Source: CAVZYN01 sp963779515
GTDB taxonomy: Bacteria; Pseudomonadota; Alphaproteobacteria; Rhizobiales; Hyphomicrobiaceae
Direction: 5' to 3'
NCBI GenBank assembly: GCA_963779515.1
Contig: CAVZYN010000017.1
Location: forward strand, 62,001 to 126,000
Length of the DNA stretch: 64,000 bases
The notes under the pieces were generated by a model that saw only the letters and a list, made by a program, of their open reading frames with translations, was not told the DNA's origin and ran no database searches. Both the position numbers and the translations under genes were made by a program. Below, in pieces: positions 46,810 to 56,766 of this stretch; positions within the stretch are counted from its first letter, which is position 1, and every line of letters starts with the position of its first letter.

Positions 46810-47191
46810 GCGTACGCCGGCCTGCTGTGTTGATCTAGGACGTGTGCACCCGTGACATGCGAGCGCTCTCCCAAGACATTAAGAACTAGCGGTCAGTTCG
46901 CTGAAATCTATGGCAATTGTGCAGCATCGGCAAGGAATTGCGCGGGGTTGTCCTCATGTTCCGGCAGATGCAACCCGTGTCGCCGGACGCACCTCGCTCG
47001 TTAACTCTGCCGCAGTATCGCCTCATGCCGGACACGGGAATCTCGCATTGGACGTTTACGAGTTCTTAAGGACAAGGGATTAACCAATACATTCACTTAC
47101 GTCGCTGTTTCGGCAGCTCAAAATGCGTCCGGGGGAATTTTCGGGTCGCGAGCTGACGGACTGATGGCGCCTCTCGACGGGGGACTGCTTA
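46810..47191. other. Intergenic region between divergent envelope genes
   Basis: About 380 bases with no coding potential that I can support. It must contain divergent promoters for the DUF1287 and DUF882 genes. No clear box pair or stem-loop was identified. Confidence 0.5.
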
Positions 47192-48643
47192 GTGGTATTG
47201 CGTAAAGGACGCCTCCTCGCGGGCCTCGCCGCCGCGGCTTTGCTTGCCGTTGCCGGTGCGCCGCAGATTATCGCGTTTGCGAACCCTTCGCGCACGATCG
47301 CGCTCTACAACATCCACACCAAAGAAACGACGACCGTCCTCTTCAAGAAGGACGGCAAGTACATTCCAAGCGCTATGGAGAAGATCAACTGGGCGCTGCG
47401 CGATTGGCGCAAGGATGAACCGACGACGATGGATCCCGAGCTCGTCGATCTGCTCTGGGAAATCCACAACGAGCTCGGCTCTAAAGAACCAATCCATATT
47501 ATCTCCGGATTTCGTTCGCGCGCCACCAACGAAGCGCTGCGCACTTCGGTCGGCGGACAAGCCAGCGAGAGCCGGCACATTCTCGGCAAGGCCGCCGACG
47601 TTCACTTCCCCGATGTGTCCTTGAAGAAACTCCGGTACTCGGCGCTGATCCGCGAGCGCGGTGGCGTCGGCTACTATCCAACCTCGGCGATCCCGTTCGT
47701 GCATGTCGATACGGACCGCGTGCGCCATTGGCCGCGGCTGCCGCGCTATGAACTCGCGCTGCTTTTTCCCAACGGGCGCACACAGCATCAGCCAGCCGAA
47801 GGTGGCGCCATTTCGCTCGAGGACGTGAAGGTCGCGCAGTCGCGGCATCGCGATCTCGCGGTGCAGGTCGCCTCATTCCATGACGAACGCAAAGGTGTGA
47901 AGCCTGCAATCGCGGTCGCACAGAACGCGCCTGCCGTGGCCGCGCCCGGCGTCAATCCGGCCGTGCAGCAGGTGGCTTTGATTTCGCCGCCGGCGAGCGC
48001 GCCCAAACTGATCGAATCGCCGCGCGTGGTTGACCGCCCGACACCGCTCATCGCACGACCCAGCGCCGACGAGCGACGCAAACTCGCCGACATGGCCGCG
48101 CTCGCGTCGCTCGCGCCTGCGCTGCCGCAACTCGTATCCGGCCCGGTCCCGGCCGTCCGCCGCGCCACGGGACCTGCGGCCCTGCCGAGCCTCTCTGGCG
48201 TGGCACCTGCTGTCGACCTGAGGCCGATCGGCCGGCCGCAAGCGGAACCGCCGCGCGTCGCCGCGTTCGATCCGAACATTGGCAATCGCGCCTCGGACGC
48301 AAACACCGGCTGGTCGACGGGCTTCGTCAGCGCGCCTGCATTCGACGAGGAGCATCCGGAAGAGCTTTCGTATCGCCCATTCCCGCTTGCACCCTTCATG
48401 ACGCAGACGGCATCGGCTGACGATCCGGCGCTGGTGCACATGGTGCATCCAGATCTTTCGAAAACGTTCGAACTCCTGGATCAGGCCGGCGCGATGCCAC
48501 CGATGCGGCTGCTGCCCTCGCAAAAGACCGCGCAATTGCTGTTCGCGCAGCAGTTCAAGGGCGAGGCCATCAATCTCGGCGCGTTGACGCTCTCCGATGC
48601 CGGCGCTGCCAGCGGCCGCAAGGTCAACACCACCAAACGCTGA
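47192..48643 (+). CDS. DUF882 (YcbK/MepK-like) M15-type murein endopeptidase
   Basis: 483 residues with a signal peptide (GRLLAGLAAAALLAVAGAP) and an N-terminal DUF882/peptidase M15 domain to about residue 190. Zinc ligands are His129 and Asp136 (SRHILGKAADVHF) and His171 (VHVDTDRVRHW). The family cleaves peptidoglycan cross-links in the periplasm. The last 290 residues are Ala/Pro-rich and low in complexity, with no known domain, and are longer than in E. coli YcbK (about 180 residues in total). The start is a GTG. Confidence 0.88.
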   Translation: MVLRKGRLLAGLAAAALLAVAGAPQIIAFANPSRTIALYNIHTKETTTVLFKKDGKYIPSAMEKINWALRDWRKDEPTTMDPELVDLLWEIHNELGSKEPIHIISGFRSRATNEALRTSVGGQASESRHILGKAADVHFPDVSLKKLRYSALIRERGGVGYYPTSAIPFVHVDTDRVRHWPRLPRYELALLFPNGRTQHQPAEGGAISLEDVKVAQSRHRDLAVQVASFHDERKGVKPAIAVAQNAPAVAAPGVNPAVQQVALISPPASAPKLIESPRVVDRPTPLIARPSADERRKLADMAALASLAPALPQLVSGPVPAVRRATGPAALPSLSGVAPAVDLRPIGRPQAEPPRVAAFDPNIGNRASDANTGWSTGFVSAPAFDEEHPEELSYRPFPLAPFMTQTASADDPALVHMVHPDLSKTFELLDQAGAMPPMRLLPSQKTAQLLFAQQFKGEAINLGALTLSDAGAASGRKVNTTKR

Positions 48644-48662
48644 CGCAACGGCGCGCTGGCCT

Positions 48663-50489
48663 TCAAGCCTTCTCGGCTTCGAGGCGGCGCTCTTGCTTCT
48701 TGCGCTCGTTCGGGTCGAGCCAACGCTTGCGCAAGCGCACGGACTTGGGGGTGATTTCGACCAGCTCGTCTTCCTGAATGTAGGACAGCGCACGCTCCAG
48801 CGTCATGCGGATCGGCGGGATCAGGATCGTCGCCTCGTCCTTGCCGGAGGCGCGGACGTTGGTCAGCTTCTTACCTTCGATGATGTTGACGACGAGATCA
48901 TTGTCGCGAGTGTGCTGGCCGATGATCATGCCGTCGTACACGCGGGTCTGCGGATCGATGAGCATAGGGCCGCGATCCTGCAACTTGAAGAGCGAATAGG
49001 TTGTCGCCTCGCCGGTGGCGTTGGAAATCAGCACACCAGTGGCGCGGCCCGGGATCTCGCCCTTGAACGGCGCGTAGTCGTGGAACAAGCGGTTCATCAC
49101 CGCGGTGCCGCGCGTGTCCGTCAGCAGTTCGCCTTGATAGCCAATCAGGCCGCGCGTCGGCACGTAGAACACAAGACGCGTGCGGCCACCGCCCGACGGG
49201 CGCATCTCCTGCATCTCGCCTTTGCGCTCGGAGAGCTTCTTGACGACGACGCCGGTATGCTGATCATCGACGTCGATGATGACTTCCTCGATCGGCTCCA
49301 ACTTGGCGCCAGTCGCGTCGTCCTTCTTCATCACCACTTGCGGACGCGACACCGTCAACTCGAAGCCTTCGCGGCGCATGTTCTCGATCAAGATGCCAAG
49401 CTGCAATTCACCGCGGCCGGCCACTTCGTAGCTGTCGCCTTCGGCGGCTTCCGTCACGCGGATCGCGACATTGCGTTCGGTTTCCTTGAGCAAGCGATCA
49501 CGGATGACGCGGCTTTGCACCTTGTCGCCTTCTTGTCCGGCGAAGGGGCCGTCGTTGATACGGAAGTTCATGGCGAGCGTCGGCGGGTCGATCGGCTGCG
49601 CCTGAATTGGGTCGGTGATCGAGGGATCGCAGAGCGTGTCAGCAACGGTCGCGTCGGTGATGCCGGCAATAGCGATGATGTCGCCGGCTTCGCCAACGTC
49701 GATGGCGGTACGCTCGAGGCCGCGAAAGGCGAGAACTTTGGTCACGCGCGCGGTTTCGACCAGCTTGCCGTCGCGGCTCATGGCCTTGATGGTCTGGTTG
49801 GGGCGCACGCTGCCCGAGCGAATGCGCCCTGTCAAAATACGGCCGAGATAAGGGTCAGCTTCGAGCGTCGTTGCCAGCATCTTGAAGGCGCCGTCGTCTG
49901 CCTTAGGCGGCGGTACGTGCTGCAAGATCAGATCGTAGAGCGGCGCCAGATCGACCTTGGGGCCGGCGGGGTCGGTCGCCATCCAGCCATCGCGGCCAGA
50001 CCCGTAGAGGACTGGAAAATCAAGCTGGGCGTCGGTTGCATCGAGATTGGAGAACAGATCGAAGATCTCGTTCAATACTTGATCGTGACGTTCGTCGGGA
50101 CGATCGATCTTGTTGATCACCACGATCGGGCGCAGGCCCTGCTTTAGCGCTTTCGAGACGACGAACTTGGTCTGTGGCAGCGGCCCTTCGGATGCGTCAC
50201 AAAGGACGACCACGCCATCGACCATGTTGAGGATGCGCTCGACTTCGCCGCCGAAGTCGGCGTGACCGGGCGTATCGACGATGTTGATGCGGTGGTCCTT
50301 CCACACCAGCGACGTGCACTTGGCGAGGATGGTGATGCCGCGCTCGCGCTCGAGGTCATTCGAGTCCATCGCCTGCTCAACGACCTTCTGATTGTCGCGA
50401 AAGGCGCCGGATTGCTTCAACAGGGCGTCGACGAGTGTCGTTTTGCCATGGTCGACGTGCGCGATGATCGCGATATTGCGCAGTTGCAT
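48663..50489 (-). CDS. typA: Ribosome-associated GTPase TypA/BipA
   Basis: 608 residues, full length. The GTPase domain has G1 AHVDHGKTTLVD, G2 ERERGITI, G3 DTPGHADFGGEV and G4 INKIDRPDER, followed by EF-G-like domains and the TypA-specific C terminus (RMTLERALSYIQEDELVEITPKSVRLRK). It helps 50S ribosome assembly and growth under stress such as cold. It runs convergent with the DUF882 gene, with stops 20 bases apart. Confidence 0.97.
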   Translation of the reverse strand: MQLRNIAIIAHVDHGKTTLVDALLKQSGAFRDNQKVVEQAMDSNDLERERGITILAKCTSLVWKDHRINIVDTPGHADFGGEVERILNMVDGVVVLCDASEGPLPQTKFVVSKALKQGLRPIVVINKIDRPDERHDQVLNEIFDLFSNLDATDAQLDFPVLYGSGRDGWMATDPAGPKVDLAPLYDLILQHVPPPKADDGAFKMLATTLEADPYLGRILTGRIRSGSVRPNQTIKAMSRDGKLVETARVTKVLAFRGLERTAIDVGEAGDIIAIAGITDATVADTLCDPSITDPIQAQPIDPPTLAMNFRINDGPFAGQEGDKVQSRVIRDRLLKETERNVAIRVTEAAEGDSYEVAGRGELQLGILIENMRREGFELTVSRPQVVMKKDDATGAKLEPIEEVIIDVDDQHTGVVVKKLSERKGEMQEMRPSGGGRTRLVFYVPTRGLIGYQGELLTDTRGTAVMNRLFHDYAPFKGEIPGRATGVLISNATGEATTYSLFKLQDRGPMLIDPQTRVYDGMIIGQHTRDNDLVVNIIEGKKLTNVRASGKDEATILIPPIRMTLERALSYIQEDELVEITPKSVRLRKRWLDPNERKKQERRLEAEKA

Positions 50490-50672
50490 AGCCTGTCCTG
50501 ATCTGGGGTGTGCGCGCTCTCATGCTGCGCTGCATCAAAGTTGGCGCTCGGTAGCACATCCCTCGGCGGCTGGCCAGCCATTCCGCGCCTTTCCAAGGCT
50601 TGTCACGATCCTTGCGATACCCGAAGCAACAGCAAAGACCTGTTCTGGAACGGGACATTTGGGAGCCTACGG

Positions 50673-51206
50673 ATGTTCGAACGGAACAAAGTCGACAACG
50701 CCGACCAAGGGACAGTCTCGGTCGAGATCGGTCTCGACGACGGACGGGAACTCAAGGGCAAATTCCTGATGGCCGCTGGCCGGACCTTGTTCGAGGTGCT
50801 GAACGGGGCCTCGATGTTCGTCGAATTCGAGCCGTTCGGCGGCGAACGGGAATATCTCGCGAAGTCGAGCCTGCGCTCCGTCAAGCTGATGCAGGTTCCG
50901 CGCGCGCATAACCTCGGCGCGAAGCTGCGCGAACTCGACGGCTTCGATCCATTCGCGGTGCTCGGCGTTCCGACCGGTTCGCCGTGGGAGCAGATCCGGG
51001 CGGCCTATCTGCAGCTCTCCAAGGCCTACCACCCCGACCGCTACGCGACCGCCGAACTCCCCGAGGACGTTCGCGACTACCTCGCCAATATGGCGCGTCG
51101 CATCAATGCCGCGTACCGCGCGCTCGAAATCCCTCATCAATCCCGCAAGGAAGCGGCGTCGATCCGCCAGGCACCAATCTATCAATCGAGCGGCTTCCCG
51201 CGCTGA
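50673..51206 (+). CDS. J-domain protein, first of a tandem pair
   Basis: 177 residues. The N-terminal 90 residues form an uncharacterised beta-rich domain (VSVEIGLDDGRELKGKFLM...YLAKSSLRSVKLM). The rest is a DnaJ-like J-domain with DPFAVLGVP and the HPD motif in KAYHPDRYA. ATG 50673 has GGGAG upstream. J-domains stimulate Hsp70 ATPase; the partner here is unknown. The gene is followed by a paralogue of the same layout. Confidence 0.82.
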   Translation: MFERNKVDNADQGTVSVEIGLDDGRELKGKFLMAAGRTLFEVLNGASMFVEFEPFGGEREYLAKSSLRSVKLMQVPRAHNLGAKLRELDGFDPFAVLGVPTGSPWEQIRAAYLQLSKAYHPDRYATAELPEDVRDYLANMARRINAAYRALEIPHQSRKEAASIRQAPIYQSSGFPR

Positions 51207-51282
51207 TCGTCCGGCTACGCAACGCTTGGTTAACGACAAATTGCTAATCTCCGTCCGGTTCTAGTCACCCGCGGAGAGTTCT

Positions 51283-51783
51283 ATGGGTACCGACATCAAT
51301 CAATGGCGTCGCCAGAATAGCGACGTCGTGAACCTCGAGGTCATCCTCGCCGATGGTTCGGTGATGAAGGGCGAGTTCTTGCAACCGCGCGACAAGACAC
51401 TGCGCGAAATCTTCAACATGCCCGAGCTGTTCATCGATCTCGATTGCATGATGAACGGCCCGACGGTCATCGCCAAATCGCAAATTCAAACGGTGCGCGT
51501 CAACACGCCGCCCAAGGCCGATCAGATTGAGCGGCGTGAAAAGTTGCTTGAAAAGTCTGATGCCTGGGGTGTGCTCGGAATTCAGCGCGGCGCCGATCGC
51601 GACGCGGTGCGCAAAGCCTACATCGCGCTCGCGCATCTCTACCATCCCGATCGCTACGACAACATCGAGCTGCCGCGTGAAGTCGCCGCTTACATGAATG
51701 CGATGGCACGGCGCATCAACGCGGCTTATGCCGAATTGAACGCACTGTTCGGCGCCTCCGGCAAAAAAGACGAAGCAGCCTGA
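51283..51783 (+). CDS. J-domain protein, second of a tandem pair
   Basis: 166 residues, colinear with the preceding gene: an N-terminal domain (NLEVILADGSVMKGEFLQ...VIAKSQIQTVRV) then a J-domain (DAWGVLGIQRGADRDAVRKAY, HPD in YHPDRYDN, NAMARRINAAYAELN). The shared N-terminal domain (small strand, DG.xxKG.F, then IAKS) is probably a specific substrate or membrane adaptor. The pair arose by an old duplication. Function is not established. Confidence 0.82.
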   Translation: MGTDINQWRRQNSDVVNLEVILADGSVMKGEFLQPRDKTLREIFNMPELFIDLDCMMNGPTVIAKSQIQTVRVNTPPKADQIERREKLLEKSDAWGVLGIQRGADRDAVRKAYIALAHLYHPDRYDNIELPREVAAYMNAMARRINAAYAELNALFGASGKKDEAA

Positions 51784-51793
51784 TAACTTCGTT

Positions 51794-53458
51794 TCACTCG
51801 GCGGCCAAGAGGCCGCTTCCTGCGCGATCGTCGTCGGTCATGTCGAGGCCTTGCTCGCGACCCAAATGCAGCATTGCGCGTTCGGCCAGCGCGGTGATTG
51901 TCAGCAGCGGGTTGCATCCGAGCGACCGCGGGATGATCGAGCCGTCGATCACATAGAGGCCAAGATGGACGTCGGTTGCGCCGCGACCCGCACCGGCGTC
52001 GAATACTTCACCCTTGTGATTGACGACGCCGCCGTCGCGGTCGATGCTCATGCCACAGCCACCTAGCGGGTGCGCCGTCGCCGGCTGATGTCCCATGACG
52101 CTGCCGGCGAGCGGGTTCTTGACATAGCTGCCGCCCGCTTTGGTCACGAGGGCATCGAGGGCCGCGTCGAGACGCGCAAAGACGGGTTCATCCTTGGCGC
52201 CGGGCCAGGCGACGCGCAGCTGATCGCCCTCGAGTTCCAAGCGCCCCGACGCGCTATCATGCGACACCGCAAAGAATGTCTGCAGGTTCGCGAACGGGCC
52301 CTTATAGACACCGCTGACGAGGCTTTGCAGTGCGCCGAGCAGTCGGCCATTGGGAAGAAACATTACCGGGAGCGCCGGCGCAAACGCGGACGGCAGCACA
52401 CCCTCCTGAATGGTCATGGAATTCTCGAGGCGCTCCGGATCGACGATCTCGATCTGGCCCGAGACGGCAGCGCCGACCTCATGTCCTTCGATCTTCTTCG
52501 GGTGGCCGACGCCGACCGCGTTGACGGGGATGTTGGCGCCGTAACCGAACGCGATGATGTCGCCGTTGGCCGAGAAGCCATGGCCAGCACGCGCCGAGAT
52601 GGCGAGGCCTTTTTCGCGCGAGCGCAGCAGGATCTCAGTGGAGCCGAGCGTGCCCGCCGCCAGGATCACTGTGTCCGCCGTCAGGGTCAGCGTTTCAGTC
52701 CTGGCTTCGACGCGCGACATCAGCACGATCCAGCGGCCATCGGCGCCCTTTGTCACATGCGAGACGCGGACCTGCGTGAAGATCTCGGCGCCGTAGCGGG
52801 CTGCTTCCGGCAAGTACGTCAGTGCGACGGTATTCTTGGCGCCAACATTGCAACCGCCGCAGCAATCGCCGCAGAGCGTGCATGCGGGCTGCTCGATACC
52901 AGCGGGATTGACGTTGGCCTCGAAGCTCACGGCAACCGGTGGGGCAACCGGCGGCGTTGCCAAGGCAACGCTGCTCGTGTGCAGGGCCTTGAACTTGACC
53001 ATGGTGGCGGCACGGGCGTGGGGGGTCGGACGCAACCAGCGCGTGGCGCGCGCATAGCCTTCGTCGAGCAGGCCGTCCTGGCGGATCTGTCCTGGCCAGA
53101 CTTCATCTGCAAAAACGCGCGGATCGGGTCGCAGTGCCACGCCTGCATTGACCAATGATCCGCCGCCGAGACCACGGCCGACCAGCACGTGCATGTCGTC
53201 GCCAAGGCGAACGTCGTACAGCCCGGTCTCTGAGCCGACGGACATGCGCTTGCCGGTGACGCGCATTTCGTTGCGCATGTCGGGGAAGCGGCCCGGGAAT
53301 TCACCGGTGACGACTTCGCGGCCGCGTTCGAGGACGCACACACGTTTGCCGGCGCGTGCCAGCCGCGCCGCGCTCACACCGCCGCCGTAACCCGATCCGA
53401 CGATCACCACGTCATAGTGCGTTTTGATCGTATCGAGCGATCGCGCCAACCGAACCAT
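51794..53458 (-). CDS. GMC family oxidoreductase (cholesterol oxidase-like)
   Basis: 554 residues with an FAD-binding start (HYDVVIVGSGYGGGVSAARLARAGKRV), GRGLGGGSLVNAGV, a Cys-rich insert (CTLCGDCCGGCNVGAKN) seen in the bacterial cholesterol-oxidase-like branch, and a C-terminal HPLGGCGM plus DGSIIPRSLGCNPLLTITALAER. It is probably a flavin alcohol dehydrogenase or oxidase; sterol substrates are not implied. No signal peptide is seen. It is convergent with the J-domain gene, with 10 bases between. Confidence 0.9.
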   Translation of the reverse strand: MVRLARSLDTIKTHYDVVIVGSGYGGGVSAARLARAGKRVCVLERGREVVTGEFPGRFPDMRNEMRVTGKRMSVGSETGLYDVRLGDDMHVLVGRGLGGGSLVNAGVALRPDPRVFADEVWPGQIRQDGLLDEGYARATRWLRPTPHARAATMVKFKALHTSSVALATPPVAPPVAVSFEANVNPAGIEQPACTLCGDCCGGCNVGAKNTVALTYLPEAARYGAEIFTQVRVSHVTKGADGRWIVLMSRVEARTETLTLTADTVILAAGTLGSTEILLRSREKGLAISARAGHGFSANGDIIAFGYGANIPVNAVGVGHPKKIEGHEVGAAVSGQIEIVDPERLENSMTIQEGVLPSAFAPALPVMFLPNGRLLGALQSLVSGVYKGPFANLQTFFAVSHDSASGRLELEGDQLRVAWPGAKDEPVFARLDAALDALVTKAGGSYVKNPLAGSVMGHQPATAHPLGGCGMSIDRDGGVVNHKGEVFDAGAGRGATDVHLGLYVIDGSIIPRSLGCNPLLTITALAERAMLHLGREQGLDMTDDDRAGSGLLAAE

Positions 53459-53702
53459 TCAACCCCGCCGCGAAACCTCAGCGCGCAACCTAAGGCGTCC
53501 GGCCGGCTTCGCCAATGCAGCAGGTGGTCTCATGTGATCTGTGGTTAAACTCTTTGTTTCACCGTGACTTTTTGGCATGGGCTCTCTGCATATCCTGACG
53601 GCGAACCGGATCGCCAGTTGCGGTGGCGGCGTGCTAGAAGCACCGCGCTCGCGGCCGTTAACGCCGTTAGCCTGTCGCCAACGCCATCCCCGAGAGATTC
53701 GC

Positions 53703-54818
53703 ATGACCAGCCAGTTGTTCTCGCCCTATCGCCTGCGCGGCCTCGAGCTTCAGAACCGCATCGTCATCTCGCCGATGTGCCAGTACTCGGCCGACGATGG
53801 GTCGGCGACCGACTGGCATATGATGCATCTCGGGACGCTCGCAAATTCAGGGGCGGGCCTCTTGATCGTCGAGGCGACGGCCGTGCAGCGGAGTGGGCGC
53901 ATCACCCACGGCTGTCTTGGCCTCTACTCGGATTCCAACGAGGTGGCGCTCGGCAAGGTGGTCGCTGCGTGCCGCAAACTCGGCTCGGCGAAGCTCGGCA
54001 TCCAAATCGGCCACGCCGGCCGAAAGGCTTCGGCGAAACGGCCCTGGGAAGGCAAGTCACTGCAGGATCCGCTGTCGGAAGACACTTGGGTTACCAAGGC
54101 GGCGTCGGCACTGCCGAACGGCCCGGGCTGGCATATCCCAGAAGCGATGACGGTTGCCGATATCGAAAAATTGAAGGCCGACTTCGTCTCGGCGGCCCAA
54201 AGGTCCGACCGGCTCGGATTCGATCTCTTGGAGCTGCATGGCGCGCACGGCTATCTGCTGCATACATTCCTGTCGCCGATTTCGAACAAGCGGACGGATC
54301 ACTACGGTGGATCGCGCGAGAACCGCATGCGGTTGCCGCTCGAAATCCTGGCCGATGTCCGCAAAGTATGGCCGGAGTCGAAGCCACTCGGTATTCGTAT
54401 TTCCGCGATCGATTGGATGGACGGCGGGCTGACAATGGACGACAGCGTCGCGTTCGCCCGCGAACTGCAGAAGGCACGTTGCGACTTCATCGATGTCTCG
54501 TCGGGCGGTATCGATCCGGCCGCCAAGGTGGTCGTCGGCCCCGGCTATCAAGTGCCGTTTGCCGAGCAGATCAAGCGCGAGGTCGGCATTCCCGTGATGG
54601 CGGTCGGCATGATCACGGAGGCAGAGCAGGCGGAGGGCATCTTGCGCGACGGCAAGGCGGACATGGTCGCCATTGCGCGCGCCTTCCTCGACGACCCGCA
54701 CTGGGGCTGGCATGCCGCCTACAAGCTCGGCGCAAATCCGCCGGCGGTGCCGCCACAGTACGCCCGTTCCGGCATCAAGCTGTGGCAGCCCGCCGAACGG
54801 CACAAGGCGCGGGCGTAA
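53703..54818 (+). CDS. NADH:flavin oxidoreductase / Old Yellow Enzyme family (YqjM/NamA-like)
   Basis: 371 residues, FMN TIM-barrel. Motifs are NRIVISPMCQYSADDG (the Cys typical of YqjM-type enzymes), IQIGHAGRKAS (His pair contact), LELHGAHGYLLHTFLSP, YGGSRENRMRLPLEI and IARAFLDDPHW. It reduces activated alkenes with NAD(P)H and often acts in stress response. ATG 53703 fits the family N terminus; the open frame upstream is unrelated. Confidence 0.94.
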   Translation: MTSQLFSPYRLRGLELQNRIVISPMCQYSADDGSATDWHMMHLGTLANSGAGLLIVEATAVQRSGRITHGCLGLYSDSNEVALGKVVAACRKLGSAKLGIQIGHAGRKASAKRPWEGKSLQDPLSEDTWVTKAASALPNGPGWHIPEAMTVADIEKLKADFVSAAQRSDRLGFDLLELHGAHGYLLHTFLSPISNKRTDHYGGSRENRMRLPLEILADVRKVWPESKPLGIRISAIDWMDGGLTMDDSVAFARELQKARCDFIDVSSGGIDPAAKVVVGPGYQVPFAEQIKREVGIPVMAVGMITEAEQAEGILRDGKADMVAIARAFLDDPHWGWHAAYKLGANPPAVPPQYARSGIKLWQPAERHKARA

Positions 54819-54825
54819 GCTTGCG

Positions 54826-55798
54826 CTACGCCAAATCGCCGTCGCTGAAGTGGTACTTGGTGGCGCAGAACTCGCAGGTGACGGAGATGGCGCCGTCACT
54901 TTCGCGCATGTCCGCCAGTTCGACGGGGCCGAAACTCTTCAAGAACGTCGCGATGTAGTCTTTGGAGCAGCGGCAGCGCGCCTCGATGTGCGCGGCCGTT
55001 CCCGCACGCACGCCTTCCTCGTGAAACAGCCGGATCAAGAGCCGCTCGGGCGACAAGCGTCGGATCCAGCATTTCGTGATCTTCGACGGTCGATGCCAAG
55101 AAGCGCACGCGATTCCAGTCTTCGTCGTCGTCACCCTCGAGCGTTGCGTCGCGCTCCTCACCGGTTTCACCCGGCTTCAGAACTTGCCCGCGTTCCGCCA
55201 GCAGATGCTGGATCATCAGGCCGCCGGCGCGCCACGTCCACGAGCCGCCGATGAAGGCGCGCGCGACGGCGAGACGGATGAAGGTCGGCAACTGCTCGGA
55301 GCGGCGGAAATAGGTATGCGCCGCGTCCACGAGCTTCTGATTTTCGAGTTCGACGATACCCTGATAGCGGGTTTTCTCGTCGCCTTGATCGAGCGTCATC
55401 ATCAAGTGGCCGGTGCCGAGCAGGGCGGCTTGATCGCCAGGTCCACGCTCGGCCGCGAGTGCCTGATCGGTCTTGTCGAAGTTGGCGTAGCCGCGAAGGC
55501 GGCCGGGTGCGTCGTAGTGCACCACCAGGAACGGCAAGCGGCCATCGGTCTTGGTTTGCAGGATCAGCTTGCCGCCGTCACGCAGGCTGGCGCCCAGCAT
55601 GGCCGCAAGGACCAATGCCTCGCCCAGCGTATGGCTGACCGGCTCCGGATAAGCATGCGCCTTCAGGATCGTTTCGACGGATGGGCCGAGGCGTGCGACC
55701 TTGCCCATGATGCGTGAAATTTCGGTGCGGAAGGCAATGACGGAGTCGCTGCCTGTCTGGCTGGCCATGTCTGCTCCGCTGCCTGGCTCTGGCGCCAT
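54826..55798 (-). CDS. hslO: Redox-regulated chaperone Hsp33 (frame broken once)
   Basis: About 323 residues once a +1 shift at 55055-55056 is removed. The uncorrected frame reads DPTLVARAALDPA and loses the zinc centre. Dropping one base gives DPTLSPERLLIRLFHEEGVR, then CRCS...CEFC, the four-Cys redox zinc switch. The ATG at 55798 has AAAGGA upstream. Hsp33 binds unfolding proteins during oxidative stress. Because the repaired sequence fits the family exactly and the gene sits in an intact arg neighbourhood, I read the break as a sequence error. Confidence 0.88.
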
Positions 55799-55809
55799 GA
55801 CGCATCCTT

Positions 55810-56733
55810 TCAGTCGACTCCAAGGCACCACGCAAGGATGGCTTTCTGCGCGTGCAAGCGGTTCTCGGCCTCATCCCACACGACCGATTGCGGGCCGTCT
55901 ATCACAGAGGCCGTCACCTCGTGACCACGATAAGCTGGAAGGCAATGCATGAAAACGGCGCCCTTGGCGGCTTTCCTCATGATCGCGTCATCGACGGCGT
56001 AGGGGCCGAGCAACTGCTTGCGCTTGGGCGCATCGGTCTGGCCCATCGACACCCACGTATCGGTGACGACGCAATCGGCGCCCTTGACGGCGACGTTGAC
56101 GTCGTCGGTCAGCTCGACGGCGCCGCCTTCTTTCTTGGCCCAGTCCAGCACCGCCTTCTCGGGATTGAGTTGCGGCGGGCAGGCGAGACGGATCTTGAAA
56201 CCCAAGCGGACGGCGGCGTGAATCCAGGAGGCGGCGACGTTGTTGCCGTCTCCCGCCCACGCAACGGTCTTGCCGGCAATCGGACCCCGGCTTTCCTCGA
56301 AGGTCATGATGTCGGCGATGATCTGGCAGGGATGGGAAAAGTCCGAGAGGCCGTTGATCACGGGAATGTTGGCATGCTCGGCGATGCCGGTCAGCGTCTC
56401 GTGCTTGTTGACGCGCAGCATGATCGCGTCGGCGTAGCGCGACAGCACCTTGGCGGTATCGGAGACGGGTTCGCCACGACCGAGCTGCGTATCGGTGTGA
56501 TTGAGGACGATGGTTTGGCCGCCGAGCTGGCGCATGGCGACATCGAACGACACCCGCGTTCGCGTCGACGGCTTTTCGAAGATCATGACCAGCACGCGTG
56601 TCGCGACGTCGTGCGGCGTCAATGCGGGCGGCGGACGGCGCCCGGCTTTCTTCATCTGGTGGGCCATATCGACGATGCGCCGCACGGTCTTGGCGTCGAA
56701 TTGATGGATATCGAGAAAGTGGCGCGGTGACAT
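55810..56733 (-). CDS. argF: Ornithine carbamoyltransferase
   Basis: 307 residues from ATG 56733; a TTG start at 56766 would abut the argD stop. The carbamoyl-phosphate site is EKPSTRTRVSFD, then LGRGEPVSDTAKVLSRY, and the ornithine site is HCLPA (MHCLPAYRGHEV) with DSWVS-like DTWVSMGQ. It catalyses citrulline formation in arginine synthesis, in the cytosol. It directly follows argD and precedes hslO by 11 bases, a gene order common in alphaproteobacteria. Confidence 0.96.
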   Translation of the reverse strand: MSPRHFLDIHQFDAKTVRRIVDMAHQMKKAGRRPPPALTPHDVATRVLVMIFEKPSTRTRVSFDVAMRQLGGQTIVLNHTDTQLGRGEPVSDTAKVLSRYADAIMLRVNKHETLTGIAEHANIPVINGLSDFSHPCQIIADIMTFEESRGPIAGKTVAWAGDGNNVAASWIHAAVRLGFKIRLACPPQLNPEKAVLDWAKKEGGAVELTDDVNVAVKGADCVVTDTWVSMGQTDAPKRKQLLGPYAVDDAIMRKAAKGAVFMHCLPAYRGHEVTASVIDGPQSVVWDEAENRLHAQKAILAWCLGVD

Positions 56734-56766
56734 CGGCGAGACGGCTTTCGTAGCAGTGCGTTGCAA

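Noticed and set aside
48597..50147. Open plus-strand frame opposite typA
   Set aside because: Antisense to typA, which is conserved over its full length.
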